Assembly: GCF_002884445.1 (NCBI RefSeq)
Contig: NZ_KZ614144.1
Location: 2,711,441-2,775,440 of the forward strand
Direction of reading: 5' to 3'
Length of the DNA: 64,000 nucleotides
Source of the DNA: Paenibacillus castaneae
GTDB taxonomy: Bacteria; Bacillota; Bacilli; Paenibacillales; Paenibacillaceae
The notes under the pieces were generated by a model. That model ran no database searches. It was not told the origin of the DNA and was given only the letters and a program-made list of their open reading frames with translations. Position numbers and translations under genes: made by a program. This document shows, one piece after another, positions 45,182-53,309 of the stretch; positions within the stretch are counted from its first letter, which is position 1; each line of letters begins with the position of its first letter.

Positions 45182-46024
45182 ATGAATTTAAGTGAACTTT
45201 GGCGTCATTATGAGGCGGACAAGCGAATCCAAGGGTTTAGTCCAAACACATTAAAAGCTTATGCCCTGCAGCTTAATATGCTGGTTACTAATTTCGGAGA
45301 TTTAGATATTTCTGAAATAACTCTGAATCTGCTTAAGGAATACCTCGCTAAGCATTCTGATCGATTGAAACCAAGTAGTCTTGGGCACCGCATCCGTTTT
45401 GTACGCTCCTTATTTCGTTTTGCATATGAAGAAACTTATTTACTTACCAACCCTTCACTCAAGCTACGTGAGCCCAAAATGGATAAGCGAATTCCTAAGT
45501 TTTTAATGGAGGAAGATGTAATCCATCTAAAAATCTCATGTCAGACATTCAGGGAGAGAGCTCTGCTTGAGTTTCTCTACAGCACAGGTTGCCGAATTGG
45601 AGTGGTCGAGAAGACAAACATTGAGGATCTGAACTGGGAGAATTGCTCTGCCATTGTTAATGGGAAGGGTTCAAAGCAGAGAGAAGTTTATTTCACCACT
45701 GAGTGTAAAGTATGGTTGAAGAAGTATTTAGCCAATCGTGAGGATTCATGTAAAGCCTTATTTGTAACTGATACAAAACCACTTAAACGTATGGCCATTC
45801 CAACGCTCAGATGGGCATTAAAGCGGCTTGCAGTTCGCGGAGAGATCGAGGCAAACGTGTACCCTCATCGATTTCGTCATACTTATGCGTGCCAGTTGCT
45901 TGATAACGGAGCACCGTTAGATTTTATTCAAGGCATGCTGGGGCATGAAAAAGCATCAACCACGCAAATTTATGCTCAGCTCCGCGGAGAGCGTCGGAGA
46001 GAACTTTATCGCCGATTTTTTTAG
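45182..46024 (+). CDS. Tyrosine recombinase, XerC/D-like, within the cassette array
   Basis: 280 residues, start ATG 45182 behind TAGGAGG. N-terminal SAM-like core-binding domain (RIQGFSPNTLKAYALQLNML, SSLGHRIRFVRSLFRFA) and a complete catalytic domain: Arg in YSTGCRIGVVEKTNIEDL, Lys in GKGSKQREVYF, HxxR in PHRFRHTYACQLL, His in MLGHEKASTT, Tyr in QIYAQL. No extra helix characteristic of integron IntI is evident before PHRFRH. It lies on the same strand as the cargo between cassette sites, unlike a classical intI at the array end. Best candidate for the enzyme acting on the sites, though a host Xer protein could also do it. Confidence 0.92.
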   Translation: MNLSELWRHYEADKRIQGFSPNTLKAYALQLNMLVTNFGDLDISEITLNLLKEYLAKHSDRLKPSSLGHRIRFVRSLFRFAYEETYLLTNPSLKLREPKMDKRIPKFLMEEDVIHLKISCQTFRERALLEFLYSTGCRIGVVEKTNIEDLNWENCSAIVNGKGSKQREVYFTTECKVWLKKYLANREDSCKALFVTDTKPLKRMAIPTLRWALKRLAVRGEIEANVYPHRFRHTYACQLLDNGAPLDFIQGMLGHEKASTTQIYAQLRGERRRELYRRFF

Positions 46025-46029
46025 TATGA

Positions 46030-46092
46030 GATAGCAGTGGATTCTCCTCTAGAGTTCCGCCGCTATTAAACTAAAGGGCAGAATAGTTCAAT
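46030..46092 (+). repeat. Cassette repeat after the recombinase gene
   Basis: Hairpin ATAGC..GTGGA / TTCCGC..GCTAT and right site AAACTA around AAGGGCAGAA with TAGTTC. The left site is eroded. Confidence 0.7.
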
Positions 46093-46163
46093 AACATAGA
46101 CTCTAAAACAAGGGAGAAATCACTTGAATAGCGAATGTAGTAATAAACGGAGGGGTGAAAATC

Positions 46164-46763
46164 ATGAAAAATGACTATGACAAGTTTTGGGGTGAATCAG
46201 ATTATTATACAAGTCCGAATCAAGTTTCGGACACTATGATTTGTGAAACAGAAAAACTCCTTGGCTATAAACTGCCGAATGCATATATTGAACTCATAAA
46301 ATTAAAAAATGGAGGTACCCCCGTTAATACATGTTTCCCCACAAATACGGCCACCTCATGGGCAAAAGACCATATTGCCATTACCGCCATTCTTGGAATA
46401 GGAGGTATGTGGGGGATTGATTCTATTGAACTCGGGAGTAAGTTTATGATTGAAGAATGGGGATACCCTAACATTGGTATCCTTGTATGCTCATGCCCCT
46501 CTGGCGGTCATGATGCTATTATGATGGATTATAGCGAATGTGGAATTAATGGTAATCCAAAAGTGATACATGTTGATGTAGAGACATTTGATGAACCAAA
46601 AATTACAATACTTGCGGAGAATTTTGAAACTTTCATAAAAGGTTTGGTTCATGAAAAAGAATTCGCCCCATCTGAAGAAGAATTTAATAGTTATGATGTA
46701 TCGGATGCGTGGATTGAGACTAATTTTTTGAATCATATGAAGAAGCAAAATAAAGACCAGTAA
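46164..46763 (+). CDS. SMI1/KNR4 (SUKH) family protein
   Basis: 199 residues. The SUKH pattern is visible: ETEKLLGYKLPNAYIELIKL then KNGG, a central GIGGMWGIDS loop, IGILVCSCPSGGHDAIMMDY and the closing ITILAENFETFIKGL. SUKH proteins frequently serve as immunity proteins to nuclease or other toxins; no toxin gene is beside it, which is common for cassette or orphan immunity genes. RBS GGAGGGG. Confidence 0.85.
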   Translation: MKNDYDKFWGESDYYTSPNQVSDTMICETEKLLGYKLPNAYIELIKLKNGGTPVNTCFPTNTATSWAKDHIAITAILGIGGMWGIDSIELGSKFMIEEWGYPNIGILVCSCPSGGHDAIMMDYSECGINGNPKVIHVDVETFDEPKITILAENFETFIKGLVHEKEFAPSEEEFNSYDVSDAWIETNFLNHMKKQNKDQ

Positions 46764-46767
46764 GATT

Positions 46768-46853
46768 AAGCTCCCATGGAAGAACGAAATCAGTTCCATA
46801 ATCTGTGGTGTCGTGTGAGCGGCATGGATGGCTAACGGGCAGATTTGCGCAAT
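46768..46853 (+). repeat. Cassette repeat, hairpin family D
   Basis: Central module CTCCCATGGAAGAACG ... GTGGTGTCGTGTGAGCGGC shared with 62,925; right site GGCTA around ACGGGCAGAT with TTGCGC. Confidence 0.75.
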
Positions 46854-46900
46854 AGTCACCTTTAACATTATGGTACAATTTGGGGAAAGGAGGGTTTGAA

Positions 46901-47359
46901 GTGACAGTTATTATTAATAAAGATGGCTACGAGTTTTTAGAGTGCATCTCATTGAATGAACATGAACTAAAGCATAACTCACCACTGGCAGGTTCATACG
47001 CCGTGGTTCGATTCGATAGTAAGTATCTGATTTGTTTTAATACATTGAGAAAACAGTGGGAAGTACCTGCTGGAGGAAGAGATAACAGTGAAACAGCTAA
47101 AGAATGTGCGATTCGGGAGCTTTTTGAGGAAACAGGGCAGGTTGTTAAGGATATGGAATTTAGGGGCCTACTGAAGGTTAGGAAACCAGATGGGGCAATA
47201 AAATATAATCCAATTTATTATGCAGAATTGGATAACGTAGTGCCGTTTAAAGAAAATGATGAGACAGACAAAATTTTATTTTGGAATTTAATCGATAATG
47301 TTGGCTATATCGATGAAGTTGACGAGGCGGTTCTTAGATGGTGTAAGTCATTGAGCTAA
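46901..47359 (+). CDS. Nudix hydrolase
   Basis: 152 residues with a perfect Nudix box: GGRDNSETAKECAIRELFEE then TG (G-x5-E-x7-RE-x2-EE-x-G). The preceding strand WEVPAGG and following FRGLLKVRKPDGAIKY are typical. Substrate unknown. Starts at GTG 46901, 8 bases after AAAGGAGG. Its TAA lies in the next left site (AGC TAA CGGG). Confidence 0.9.
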   Translation: MTVIINKDGYEFLECISLNEHELKHNSPLAGSYAVVRFDSKYLICFNTLRKQWEVPAGGRDNSETAKECAIRELFEETGQVVKDMEFRGLLKVRKPDGAIKYNPIYYAELDNVVPFKENDETDKILFWNLIDNVGYIDEVDEAVLRWCKSLS

Positions 47360-47448
47360 CGGGACACGATAGCTCAATAAGAATTTAAGACGAGAAGCTA
47401 CCTGCACGATGGGTAGCTTTATTACGTTAACGGGCAGATTTGCTTAAT
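47351..47448 (+). repeat. Cassette repeat
   Basis: Left site is a perfect inverted repeat with changed arm bases: TTGAGCTA / TAGCTCAA around ACGGGACACGA. Hairpin GAAGCTACC / GGGTAGCTTT; right site TTACGTTA around ACGGGCAGAT with TTGCTTAA. Confidence 0.88.
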
Positions 47449-47494
47449 GAAATTATGTTAAAATTACTCCAACATCATGAGAGGAGTTACAGGA

Positions 47495-47836
47495 ATGAAA
47501 ATGAGTAAACATATTGCTGAACACTATATTTGGGGCGATAATTGCGATGGTTGGCATTTAGTAAAGAATCAAGATTTAAGCGTAATCCATGAAAGAATGC
47601 CAGCACAAACTTCCGAAGTTAAGCACTATCACCAACAATCACGTCAATTTTTCTTTGTTTTAACTGGTATAGCAACCATTGAGATTGATGGTAAAGAGAT
47701 TGTGCTCAATACACAAGAGGGAGTAGAAGTCGCTCCCTTGGTGCCTCATCAAATGTTCAACAAGTCAAATGATGACATTGAATTTCTTGTAATTTCTCAA
47801 CCTATTAGTAAGGGTGATAGGGTCTTAGTCGATTAA
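47495..47836 (+). CDS. Cupin-domain protein
   Basis: 113 residues, single cupin barrel: HYHQQSRQFFFVLTGIATIE (motif 1) and VEVAPLVPHQMFNKS (motif 2), with metal-binding His residues. It is a small-molecule binding or isomerase-type fold with no specific activity deducible. ATG 47495 follows GAGGAG. Confidence 0.85.
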   Translation: MKMSKHIAEHYIWGDNCDGWHLVKNQDLSVIHERMPAQTSEVKHYHQQSRQFFFVLTGIATIEIDGKEIVLNTQEGVEVAPLVPHQMFNKSNDDIEFLVISQPISKGDRVLVD

Positions 47837-47840
47837 ATCT

Positions 47841-47927
47841 TTAAGCTAACGGGACACGATAGTTCAATACCATGAGGGCTGCCAGCGGGCGGCCTTTCGT
47901 TACGCTAACGGGCAGGGTAATTACAAT
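47841..47927 (+). repeat. Cassette repeat
   Basis: Left TTAAGCTA / TAGTTCAA around ACGGGACACGA; hairpin GGGCTGCC / GGCGGCCTT; right TTACGCTA around ACGGGCAGGG with TAATTAC. Confidence 0.85.
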
Positions 47928-48041
47928 ATATAGTAATATGTCGTTGAGATATTTTAAGTAAATTGGTCTGAGAAATGAACATCATTGGGTGTAGTCTAAA
48001 TAGGCCTAAGCCTATACGGGGGAGGGGAATTGTTTTGATGT

Positions 48042-48146
48042 ATGAAAGGGTTATTGCTAAGACTGTTTCAAACATCAGATGCATCAGAAGTTACTAGACT
48101 TTGTAATATGATGCCGAGATGCCTATTACAATCTATTACATACTAA
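48042..48146 (+). pseudogene. Possible N-terminal remnant of a GNAT acetyltransferase
   Basis: 34 codons: MKGLLLRLFQTSDASEVTRL then CNMM, resembling the first helix of GNAT proteins (IRxFQxSDAxEVTRLCN), then diverging and stopping. Weak support. GGGGGAGGGG lies upstream. Confidence 0.35.
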
Positions 48147-48168
48147 ATTTTCAGAATGGAGGAACACA

Positions 48169-49233
48169 ATGAATACAACAATTGGAATAGGCGTATTGGG
48201 TTTTGCCCACGGACATGTCAATGCTTATTGCGAACAGTGGAATCAACCGGAGCATCGCGTGCGTGTGATCGCTGGATGGGATCATGATTCCACAAGAGTG
48301 GGAGTGGCAGCTAAATCATACGGATTGGAGATCTGTCATAGCGTGGAGGAACTCCTTTCCCGGGCGGATATCCGTGCGGTCGTGATCGCTTCTGAAACGT
48401 CCATGCACGCAGAACTGGTGGAACTGGCGGCTATACACGGTAAAGCGGTCGTACTGCAGAAGCCGATCGCGCTGACGATCGCCGAAGCGGATCGCATTGT
48501 GGAGGCTGTGCGACAGCACGGCATTCCTTTTACAATCGCCTGGCAGATGCGGGTAGACCCGCAGAATCTGCAAATGAAGGCATGGCTGGAAAGTGGGGAG
48601 CTCGGCAAGGTATTTATAGTTCGCCGTAGACATGGGCTGCCCATGGCTTTGAACCCGACATTCGCCGATTCCTGGCATGTTGACCCCGAGCATAACAGAG
48701 ATATTTGGGCGGACGATTCCTCACATCCAATAGATTTCTTCCACTTCCTACTCGGCGTGCCGGAGACAGTAACCGCAGAGATTGCGTCGTTGTACAACCC
48801 ACGAATCCCGAATGATAACGGGATCGCCATATTCCGGTATCCGGGAGGACCGCTCGCCGAGGTTAGCTGCTCTTTCACCTGCACAGCTGCGGAGAACACG
48901 ATGGAGATCATCTGCGAACGAGGTACGATCGTGCAGAACTACGGAGATGTTCCCAGCTGCAACGTTCCACGGCCGGAAGGAGCAACGGGACTCAAGCGGT
49001 ATTACGCGGAGTCTGGTGTATGGGAGGAAAGTGATATTGCAAGCCCGGCGAATCACGGGTACCGCATCAGCGGACTGGCCGGACCGATCGCCCAATTCCT
49101 TCATGGTGAGCGGGGGCCGTTGGCCACGGCGGAGGAAGGTCGGACATCGCTTCGCATGGTACTTGCAAGCTATGTATCGAACCGGGAAGGACGGCGCGTT
49201 AGCATCGACGACCCGTATATCCGGTCTGTTTAA
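48169..49233 (+). CDS. Gfo/Idh/MocA-family oxidoreductase
   Basis: 354 residues: N-terminal Rossmann fold (IGVLGFAHGHVNAYCEQW, then AVVIASETSMHAELVELAA and VVLQKPIALTIAEADRIVEA) with the EKP-like lysine in QKP, and C-terminal alpha/beta domain with DDSSHPIDFFHFLLG. NAD(P)-dependent sugar or inositol oxidation is typical. Its DNA is more G+C-rich than neighbouring cargo, suggesting a different source. RBS TGGAGGA. Confidence 0.9.
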   Translation: MNTTIGIGVLGFAHGHVNAYCEQWNQPEHRVRVIAGWDHDSTRVGVAAKSYGLEICHSVEELLSRADIRAVVIASETSMHAELVELAAIHGKAVVLQKPIALTIAEADRIVEAVRQHGIPFTIAWQMRVDPQNLQMKAWLESGELGKVFIVRRRHGLPMALNPTFADSWHVDPEHNRDIWADDSSHPIDFFHFLLGVPETVTAEIASLYNPRIPNDNGIAIFRYPGGPLAEVSCSFTCTAAENTMEIICERGTIVQNYGDVPSCNVPRPEGATGLKRYYAESGVWEESDIASPANHGYRISGLAGPIAQFLHGERGPLATAEEGRTSLRMVLASYVSNREGRRVSIDDPYIRSV

Positions 49234-49277
49234 GGAGTTAAAAGTGAGTAAAACAAAAAAAGAAGCCAAATCCATTA

Positions 49278-49377
49278 ATGAACTTACCTCCAATGTTAGA
49301 TGATGTCTAACAATTGGGGTGCAGTTCATTTATTGTGCCTAGGCCGATCGTTAAGCTATCGGGCAGATTAGTGGAAT
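49278..49377 (+). repeat. Cassette hairpin and right site after the oxidoreductase
   Basis: Long hairpin: outer AATGAACT / AGTTCATT, inner CCAATGTTAGA / TCTAACAATTGG; right site TTAAGCTA around TCGGGCAGAT with TAGTGG. No left site is recognisable. Confidence 0.7.
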
Positions 49378-49456
49378 TTTGTATGAAGTTTCTTTAGACT
49401 TAGCTAAACTGAGAATAGCAATGTTGGAGACGATCTGAAATAAAAAGGGGATTTAT

Positions 49457-49884
49457 ATGCAATTATATATAAACATGAAAAGTTCAAAAACCTTGCCCAA
49501 TGTAGACGAGTTAAAAAAGGTTATGTGGGAGAAGGCATTGAGTGTATCTCACGCATTAGACCTAAAAGAATATAATTCTTTAATGTTGTCATGGGATAAA
49601 TGGATAGATGATAATCGCTGGAGTGATGTTATCCAAAGGTCAACAATTTTGAATTACTGAATAATAAACTTATCATGATTGATATCGATGATAACGCCTT
49701 ACTTGTAGATAAACGGGCCTTTTATAGGTCTGCCATCTTATGCGCTGAAAAAACGAATGGCACAATTAGAACGGACAATTCGAACTGGGTAACAATTAAT
49801 GATTTTTCTGAATATGTAAAGAACTACCTGAAATACAGCTTTGATGAAGCTGTAGATATTAGTTTTAATCAGGTTGTTCGCTAA
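49457..49884 (+). pseudogene. Cassette protein of unknown function, split by a one-base deletion
   Basis: The first frame (67 codons, 49457-49660) ends ...DDNRWSDVIQRSTILNY; the second frame (from ATG 49675) is open upstream as KVNNFELLNNKLIMIDIDDN. Adding one A in the CAAAGG run near 49636 joins them into about 142 residues. No ribosome site precedes ATG 49675, so two separate genes are less likely. The stop is immediately before the next left site. No family recognised. Confidence 0.6.
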
Positions 49885-49965
49885 GCTAACGGGGAACGAT
49901 AGCACAGCTATGGAACCGATCCATCGATTGTTTTGCATTGCTCTACCAGGCAGGATAGTGCAGTG
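49881..49965 (+). repeat. Cassette repeat
   Basis: Left AAGCTA / TAGCAC around ACGGGGAACGA; right TTGCTCTA around CCAGGCAGGA with TAGTGCA, whose arms TGC and GCA still pair. Central hairpin weak (CCGATCCATCGATTG). Confidence 0.75.
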
Positions 49966-50020
49966 TGCTGACCAAGTAAATTTGAAAAAGTCTTAGTGAA
50001 GGGTAGGCGGTCGGTGCTTT

Positions 50021-50401
50021 ATGAAAAAATCCATGTCGATTGAGGAAAGATTAAATCTGGCTAAAGTCCAAATAGCCGAGGAAAAAAGATATCTTAGCAA
50101 CCTTCTTATAGATACTGCTCCAATCTTTCAAATTGTCAAAATGTTCGTTGATCAATGGGATCCTTTTGGACTATTAGCAATGGATTGTCCCCCAGACGAA
50201 TATGAGTCTGAGATTCGCAGAATTACGATTTATATTACTAAGCATCTTAATGACTTGGATGCGTTTGAACTTGAAAAACATATCCGTTCGATATTTGAGG
50301 ATAATTTTGAGGAGGAAGTTGCTCAAGACCAAAGGTCAGTCGATGTCGCAGATGCAATATTTACTGCTTTGAAAGAAGGCAATTTGGTATTCCTATGTTA
50401 A
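50021..50401 (+). CDS. DUF1871-family protein (YugE-like)
   Basis: 126 residues. The signature VDQWDPFGLLAMDCPPDEYE is characteristic of DUF1871; the remainder is helical and acidic (ITIYITKHLNDLDAFELEKH). Function unknown; such proteins often occur in bacterial accessory regions. Confidence 0.8.
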   Translation: MKKSMSIEERLNLAKVQIAEEKRYLSNLLIDTAPIFQIVKMFVDQWDPFGLLAMDCPPDEYESEIRRITIYITKHLNDLDAFELEKHIRSIFEDNFEEEVAQDQRSVDVADAIFTALKEGNLVFLC

Positions 50402-50433
50402 TCAAGTATTGGAAAGGTTGAGCATAAAGTTCA

Positions 50434-50460
50434 TTACGCTAACGGGCAGTTATGCTTAAA
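50434..50460 (+). repeat. Cassette right site
   Basis: TTACGCTA around ACGGGCAGTT with ATGCTTAA. No matching left site or hairpin directly before it. Confidence 0.75.
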
Positions 50461-50570
50461 ACACCACCCACACAAGATTCAATAACTTAAGATATTTGTT
50501 CCATTCACATGATATCTATAAGCAGCTACAATTAATTCAAAATATCTTTTTTAGTAAGGGAGTAGTAGAT

Positions 50571-51188
50571 GTGGAAGAGAACCATTTATCACATAAATCA
50601 CAAGAAGCTGTTCGGTCCATTATTTCTGCTATTAAGGAGCGTCTGGTTGGACGAACCATTCCTTTGGTCGTGTCTTTGGATGGAGGGAGTGGTGCTGGTA
50701 AATCTACGTTGGCTGCTGAGGTTGCTTCGCACTTGGGTGCAGTAGTGATTCAGTACGATGACTTCTTCGATGCGACTATCACTAACGATGAATGGGACTC
50801 CTATACATCGGAGCAAAAATGTCGCCATTGTATTAATTGGCAGCGTATGCGAACTGAGGCATTATTACCAATGATTAGAGGTGAAAAAGCAGAATATCAC
50901 CCTTTTTCCTTTTCGTCTGGGAATGGTTTGGCACCGTACTTAGTTACAAATGAGCCTTCACAGGTAATTATTCTCGAGGGAATTTATAGCTCGCTCCCTG
51001 AACTATCCGATGTTGTCGATTTTACAATTCTCGTGGATGTGTTACCCGAACTACGCCGCAATAGGCATAATATTAGAGAGGGTACTGACGATGTGGAATG
51101 GCATCTTCGATGGGACTCGGCAGAGGATTACTATTTTTCAGTCCTTCGTCCACCATCATCATTCAATTTAATAGTGGTTAACTATTGA
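50571..51188 (+). CDS. Uridine-kinase-like P-loop kinase
   Basis: 205 residues. P-loop SLDGGSGAGKSTLAAEVASH, then VIQYDDFFDATITNDEWD (acidic substrate/magnesium region typical of uridine/phosphoribulokinase-like enzymes) and VIILEGIYSSLPEL. It ends LRPPSSFNLIV. GTG 50571 is chosen because AAGGGAG lies 10 bases upstream; an ATG 25 codons earlier has no ribosome site. Substrate not deducible. Confidence 0.82.
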   Translation: MEENHLSHKSQEAVRSIISAIKERLVGRTIPLVVSLDGGSGAGKSTLAAEVASHLGAVVIQYDDFFDATITNDEWDSYTSEQKCRHCINWQRMRTEALLPMIRGEKAEYHPFSFSSGNGLAPYLVTNEPSQVIILEGIYSSLPELSDVVDFTILVDVLPELRRNRHNIREGTDDVEWHLRWDSAEDYYFSVLRPPSSFNLIVVNY

Positions 51189-51320
51189 GTCACTGAATAA
51201 CAAGTTGGTGAAACCAGCAGAAGTAGCCACGATCATCACAGAGGCAATCATATAAGGGTGACCAAAGGGGGAAAGGTAAAAATTTAACTTTCTACATTTC
51301 CGAAAACAAACTCGTACCTC

Positions 51321-51372
51321 GTTAAGCTAAAATTTAGTTCATTACGCTAACGGGCAGGATAACGTAGTACGA
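51321..51372 (+). repeat. Compressed cassette repeat
   Basis: TTAAGCTA and TAGTTCA with only AAATT between, directly joined to the right site TTACGCTA around ACGGGCAGGA with TAACGTA. No central hairpin: a deletion derivative. The 51,189-51,320 stretch before it contains no gene. Confidence 0.7.
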
Positions 51373-51523
51373 TACCGTAGTCTGGTACTAAAAAATGATG
51401 GTACTATTCTGAAATTATTGCTGTGTTACACTTAGTCATAGAGTAAGTAAGGATTTATCCTTGGGTTGGAGAATATATACTCGAAACAGTTATTTACAAT
51501 GGTCGTGACATTAAGGACAGTGG

Positions 51524-51976
51524 GTGATAAATATTAATAAATTGAAATCTTTAATTAAAGATAATATATACACTATTAATTTTTTTCCAGTAGTAATATA
51601 TCATTTGTTGTTCCTTCCCATTTGGTTACTTGTCACACGCTTTGACTATTTATGGGTTATGACTTTTATAGATACCATTTGTACAACCTTTATAATACCT
51701 TTCTTACAAGTCGTTTTTAATGGATGGTATAATATAGAGCGAAAAAATTATCTCTTTTTTAAGAATACAGTGTTAATACTTTCTGCAACATCTTTATCGT
51801 ATGTGTTACATTATTTAAATTGGGGATTTTCTTCTCAAGACATAATGAATCCTGATACAGAAACATTATTAGTTATGAAATGGAGTTTCGGAATTTCTTT
51901 AACAATAGTGGTAATTACGAGTTTTATTCAACAAATTGAACTAATAAAATTTAAAAAGAATAAAAGTTGTTATTGA
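51524..51976 (+). CDS. Cassette membrane protein of unknown function
   Basis: 150 residues with four hydrophobic segments (VVIYHLLFLPIWLLVTR, MTFIDTICTTFIIPFLQVVF, TVLILSATSLSYVLHYL, FGISLTIVVITSFI). GTG start with a weak upstream site. Very A+T-rich. No family recognised. Confidence 0.7.
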   Translation: MININKLKSLIKDNIYTINFFPVVIYHLLFLPIWLLVTRFDYLWVMTFIDTICTTFIIPFLQVVFNGWYNIERKNYLFFKNTVLILSATSLSYVLHYLNWGFSSQDIMNPDTETLLVMKWSFGISLTIVVITSFIQQIELIKFKKNKSCY

Positions 51977-51993
51977 TTGAAAAACCAAGTTAC

Positions 51994-52090
51994 TCTGCTA
52001 ACGGGACACGATAGTTGAACAAACATGGAGTAGTTTGGTGCGGCATCTTCTCCCTTTCTTTGTTAAACTAATGGGCAGGATAGTTTAATC
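51994..52090 (+). repeat. Cassette repeat, hairpin family B
   Basis: Left CTGCTA / TAGTTG around ACGGGACACGA; hairpin GGAGTAG..TTCTCCC, a diverged copy of the module at 42,331 and 44,281; right AAACTA around ATGGGCAGGA with TAGTTT. Confidence 0.88.
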
Positions 52091-52145
52091 GAATAGCGAA
52101 TTTTCTTAGTGAACCAATTGTTTGCGAATTTCATAAATTTAGGTT

Positions 52146-52361
52146 ATGACTCTTCCGTATAGTTCATTATTTCTTCTATTTGATTTTGAAAGTGGATATG
52201 AAGAAGTTATTGGTGCCTTTATTTTAGCAATTGCATTTTCCATTATTGGAATAATAGTAGCTGTTTTGATTAGATTTATTTTTAAAATTAGATATATTTC
52301 TTTGGGTTTACTTCTAGGTGGTTTTACAACAATCTTGATTATAAAATATGAGACGAACTAG
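52146..52361 (+). CDS. Small membrane protein of unknown function
   Basis: 71 residues with two membrane helices (GAFILAIAFSIIGIIVAVLI, then YISLGLLLGGFTTILII). Weak ribosome site TTTAGG. Single-gene cassette. Confidence 0.6.
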   Translation: MTLPYSSLFLLFDFESGYEEVIGAFILAIAFSIIGIIVAVLIRFIFKIRYISLGLLLGGFTTILIIKYETN

Positions 52362-52390
52362 TCTTTGGCTACTTTTAGAATACGTACTTC

Positions 52391-52491
52391 ATTGTACTAA
52401 CGGGAGACGATAGTTGAATAACACTTTATGTTGAGCAGGCGCTATGTTGGCCTGCTCATTTTTATTATACTAACGGGCAGATTAGTGGGAC
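52391..52491 (+). repeat. Cassette repeat
   Basis: Left GTACTA / TAGTTG around ACGGGAGACGA; hairpin GAGCAGGC / GCCTGCTC; right TATACTA around ACGGGCAGAT with TAGTGG. Confidence 0.88.
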
Positions 52492-52584
52492 TAGGAAATT
52501 TATGGGTAAGTGTAGAATATTTAAATACAATCGATTATATCGGTTTTTCAGCCTATGTCCCCAATTTATTAGGAGTGACGATGA

Positions 52585-53142
52585 ATGCGTATCGAAAATG
52601 AGAAAATATATCCCAATTGCGAAATCATTACAAGGACAGTAGAGGTTGGCGGACTTACGAAATCGCAGCTTATAGAGAAATTGCAACAATACTCTATCTA
52701 TATGAATGAGTCTGGAGAGAGGCTATTAGCTGATGATAAATTTACGACTTCTGATACAAAGTACAGCCTGCAGACCGTTGAACTAACCGTTGGCGACCTT
52801 GGCTTTCATGATGGAGCTACTACGGCTCAGATCATTAAAAGAGCGAGCGAACTTGGTTTGGAATTGTGTCCGCTTGAGCTGGCGCCTCACCTAAGACTGG
52901 AGTATCTGGATCAGCCTGAAGGTTATTTTGGGAATCCTTTACGGCGACATCAAGCTCCAGCTGGCTCCATCACAATAGCATCGGAGATACTATCTGAAGA
53001 CGATGATTTTCCGAAAGGCTTTTATCCTAGACGAATTAACGGCATGTTGTGGCTGCGGGGTTACCGTGCTGATCATCTGCACGTTTGGAATCCTGGTGAT
53101 CATTTTATCTTTTGTCAAACAAAAAAGACCATGAAGGAGTGA
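52585..53142 (+). CDS. Cassette protein of unknown function, copy 2
   Basis: 185 residues, near-identical to 37739-38296 with a few conservative changes (for example Leu39 to Tyr). The homologous segment begins in the leader at GATTATATCGG and ends in the left site; upstream and downstream repeats are different. The reading frame and RBS TTAGGAGTGA are intact in both copies, which suggests both are functional or recent. Confidence 0.85.
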   Translation: MRIENEKIYPNCEIITRTVEVGGLTKSQLIEKLQQYSIYMNESGERLLADDKFTTSDTKYSLQTVELTVGDLGFHDGATTAQIIKRASELGLELCPLELAPHLRLEYLDQPEGYFGNPLRRHQAPAGSITIASEILSEDDDFPKGFYPRRINGMLWLRGYRADHLHVWNPGDHFIFCQTKKTMKE

Positions 53143-53173
53143 GGAATTATCAGAGTTTACCCAGATATTTTAC

Positions 53174-53246
53174 TAAGCTAACTGGAAACGATAGTTCAAT
53201 GCCATCAAGGCAGCCTTTTCTCAACGAACGGGCAGAATACTTGAGT
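53174..53246 (+). repeat. Cassette repeat with short centre
   Basis: Left AAGCTA / TAGTTC around ACTGGAAACGA; centre GCCATCAAGGCAGCC; right TCAACGA around ACGGGCAGAA with TACTTGA, arms TCAA/TTGA pairing. Confidence 0.82.
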
Positions 53247-53309
53247 AGTACACCGAAATACGTTATATAAGAAATGGATAAAACGGGGTGGTAAACTATT
53301 GCGGATAAT

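Noticed and set aside
46164..46763. A complete toxin-immunity or defence locus around the SUKH gene
   Set aside because: No toxin, secretion or nuclease gene is adjacent; neighbours are independent cassettes.
48336..49329. Long antisense frames opposite the Gfo/Idh/MocA gene
   Set aside because: Shadow frames of a G+C-richer gene without start signals or domains.
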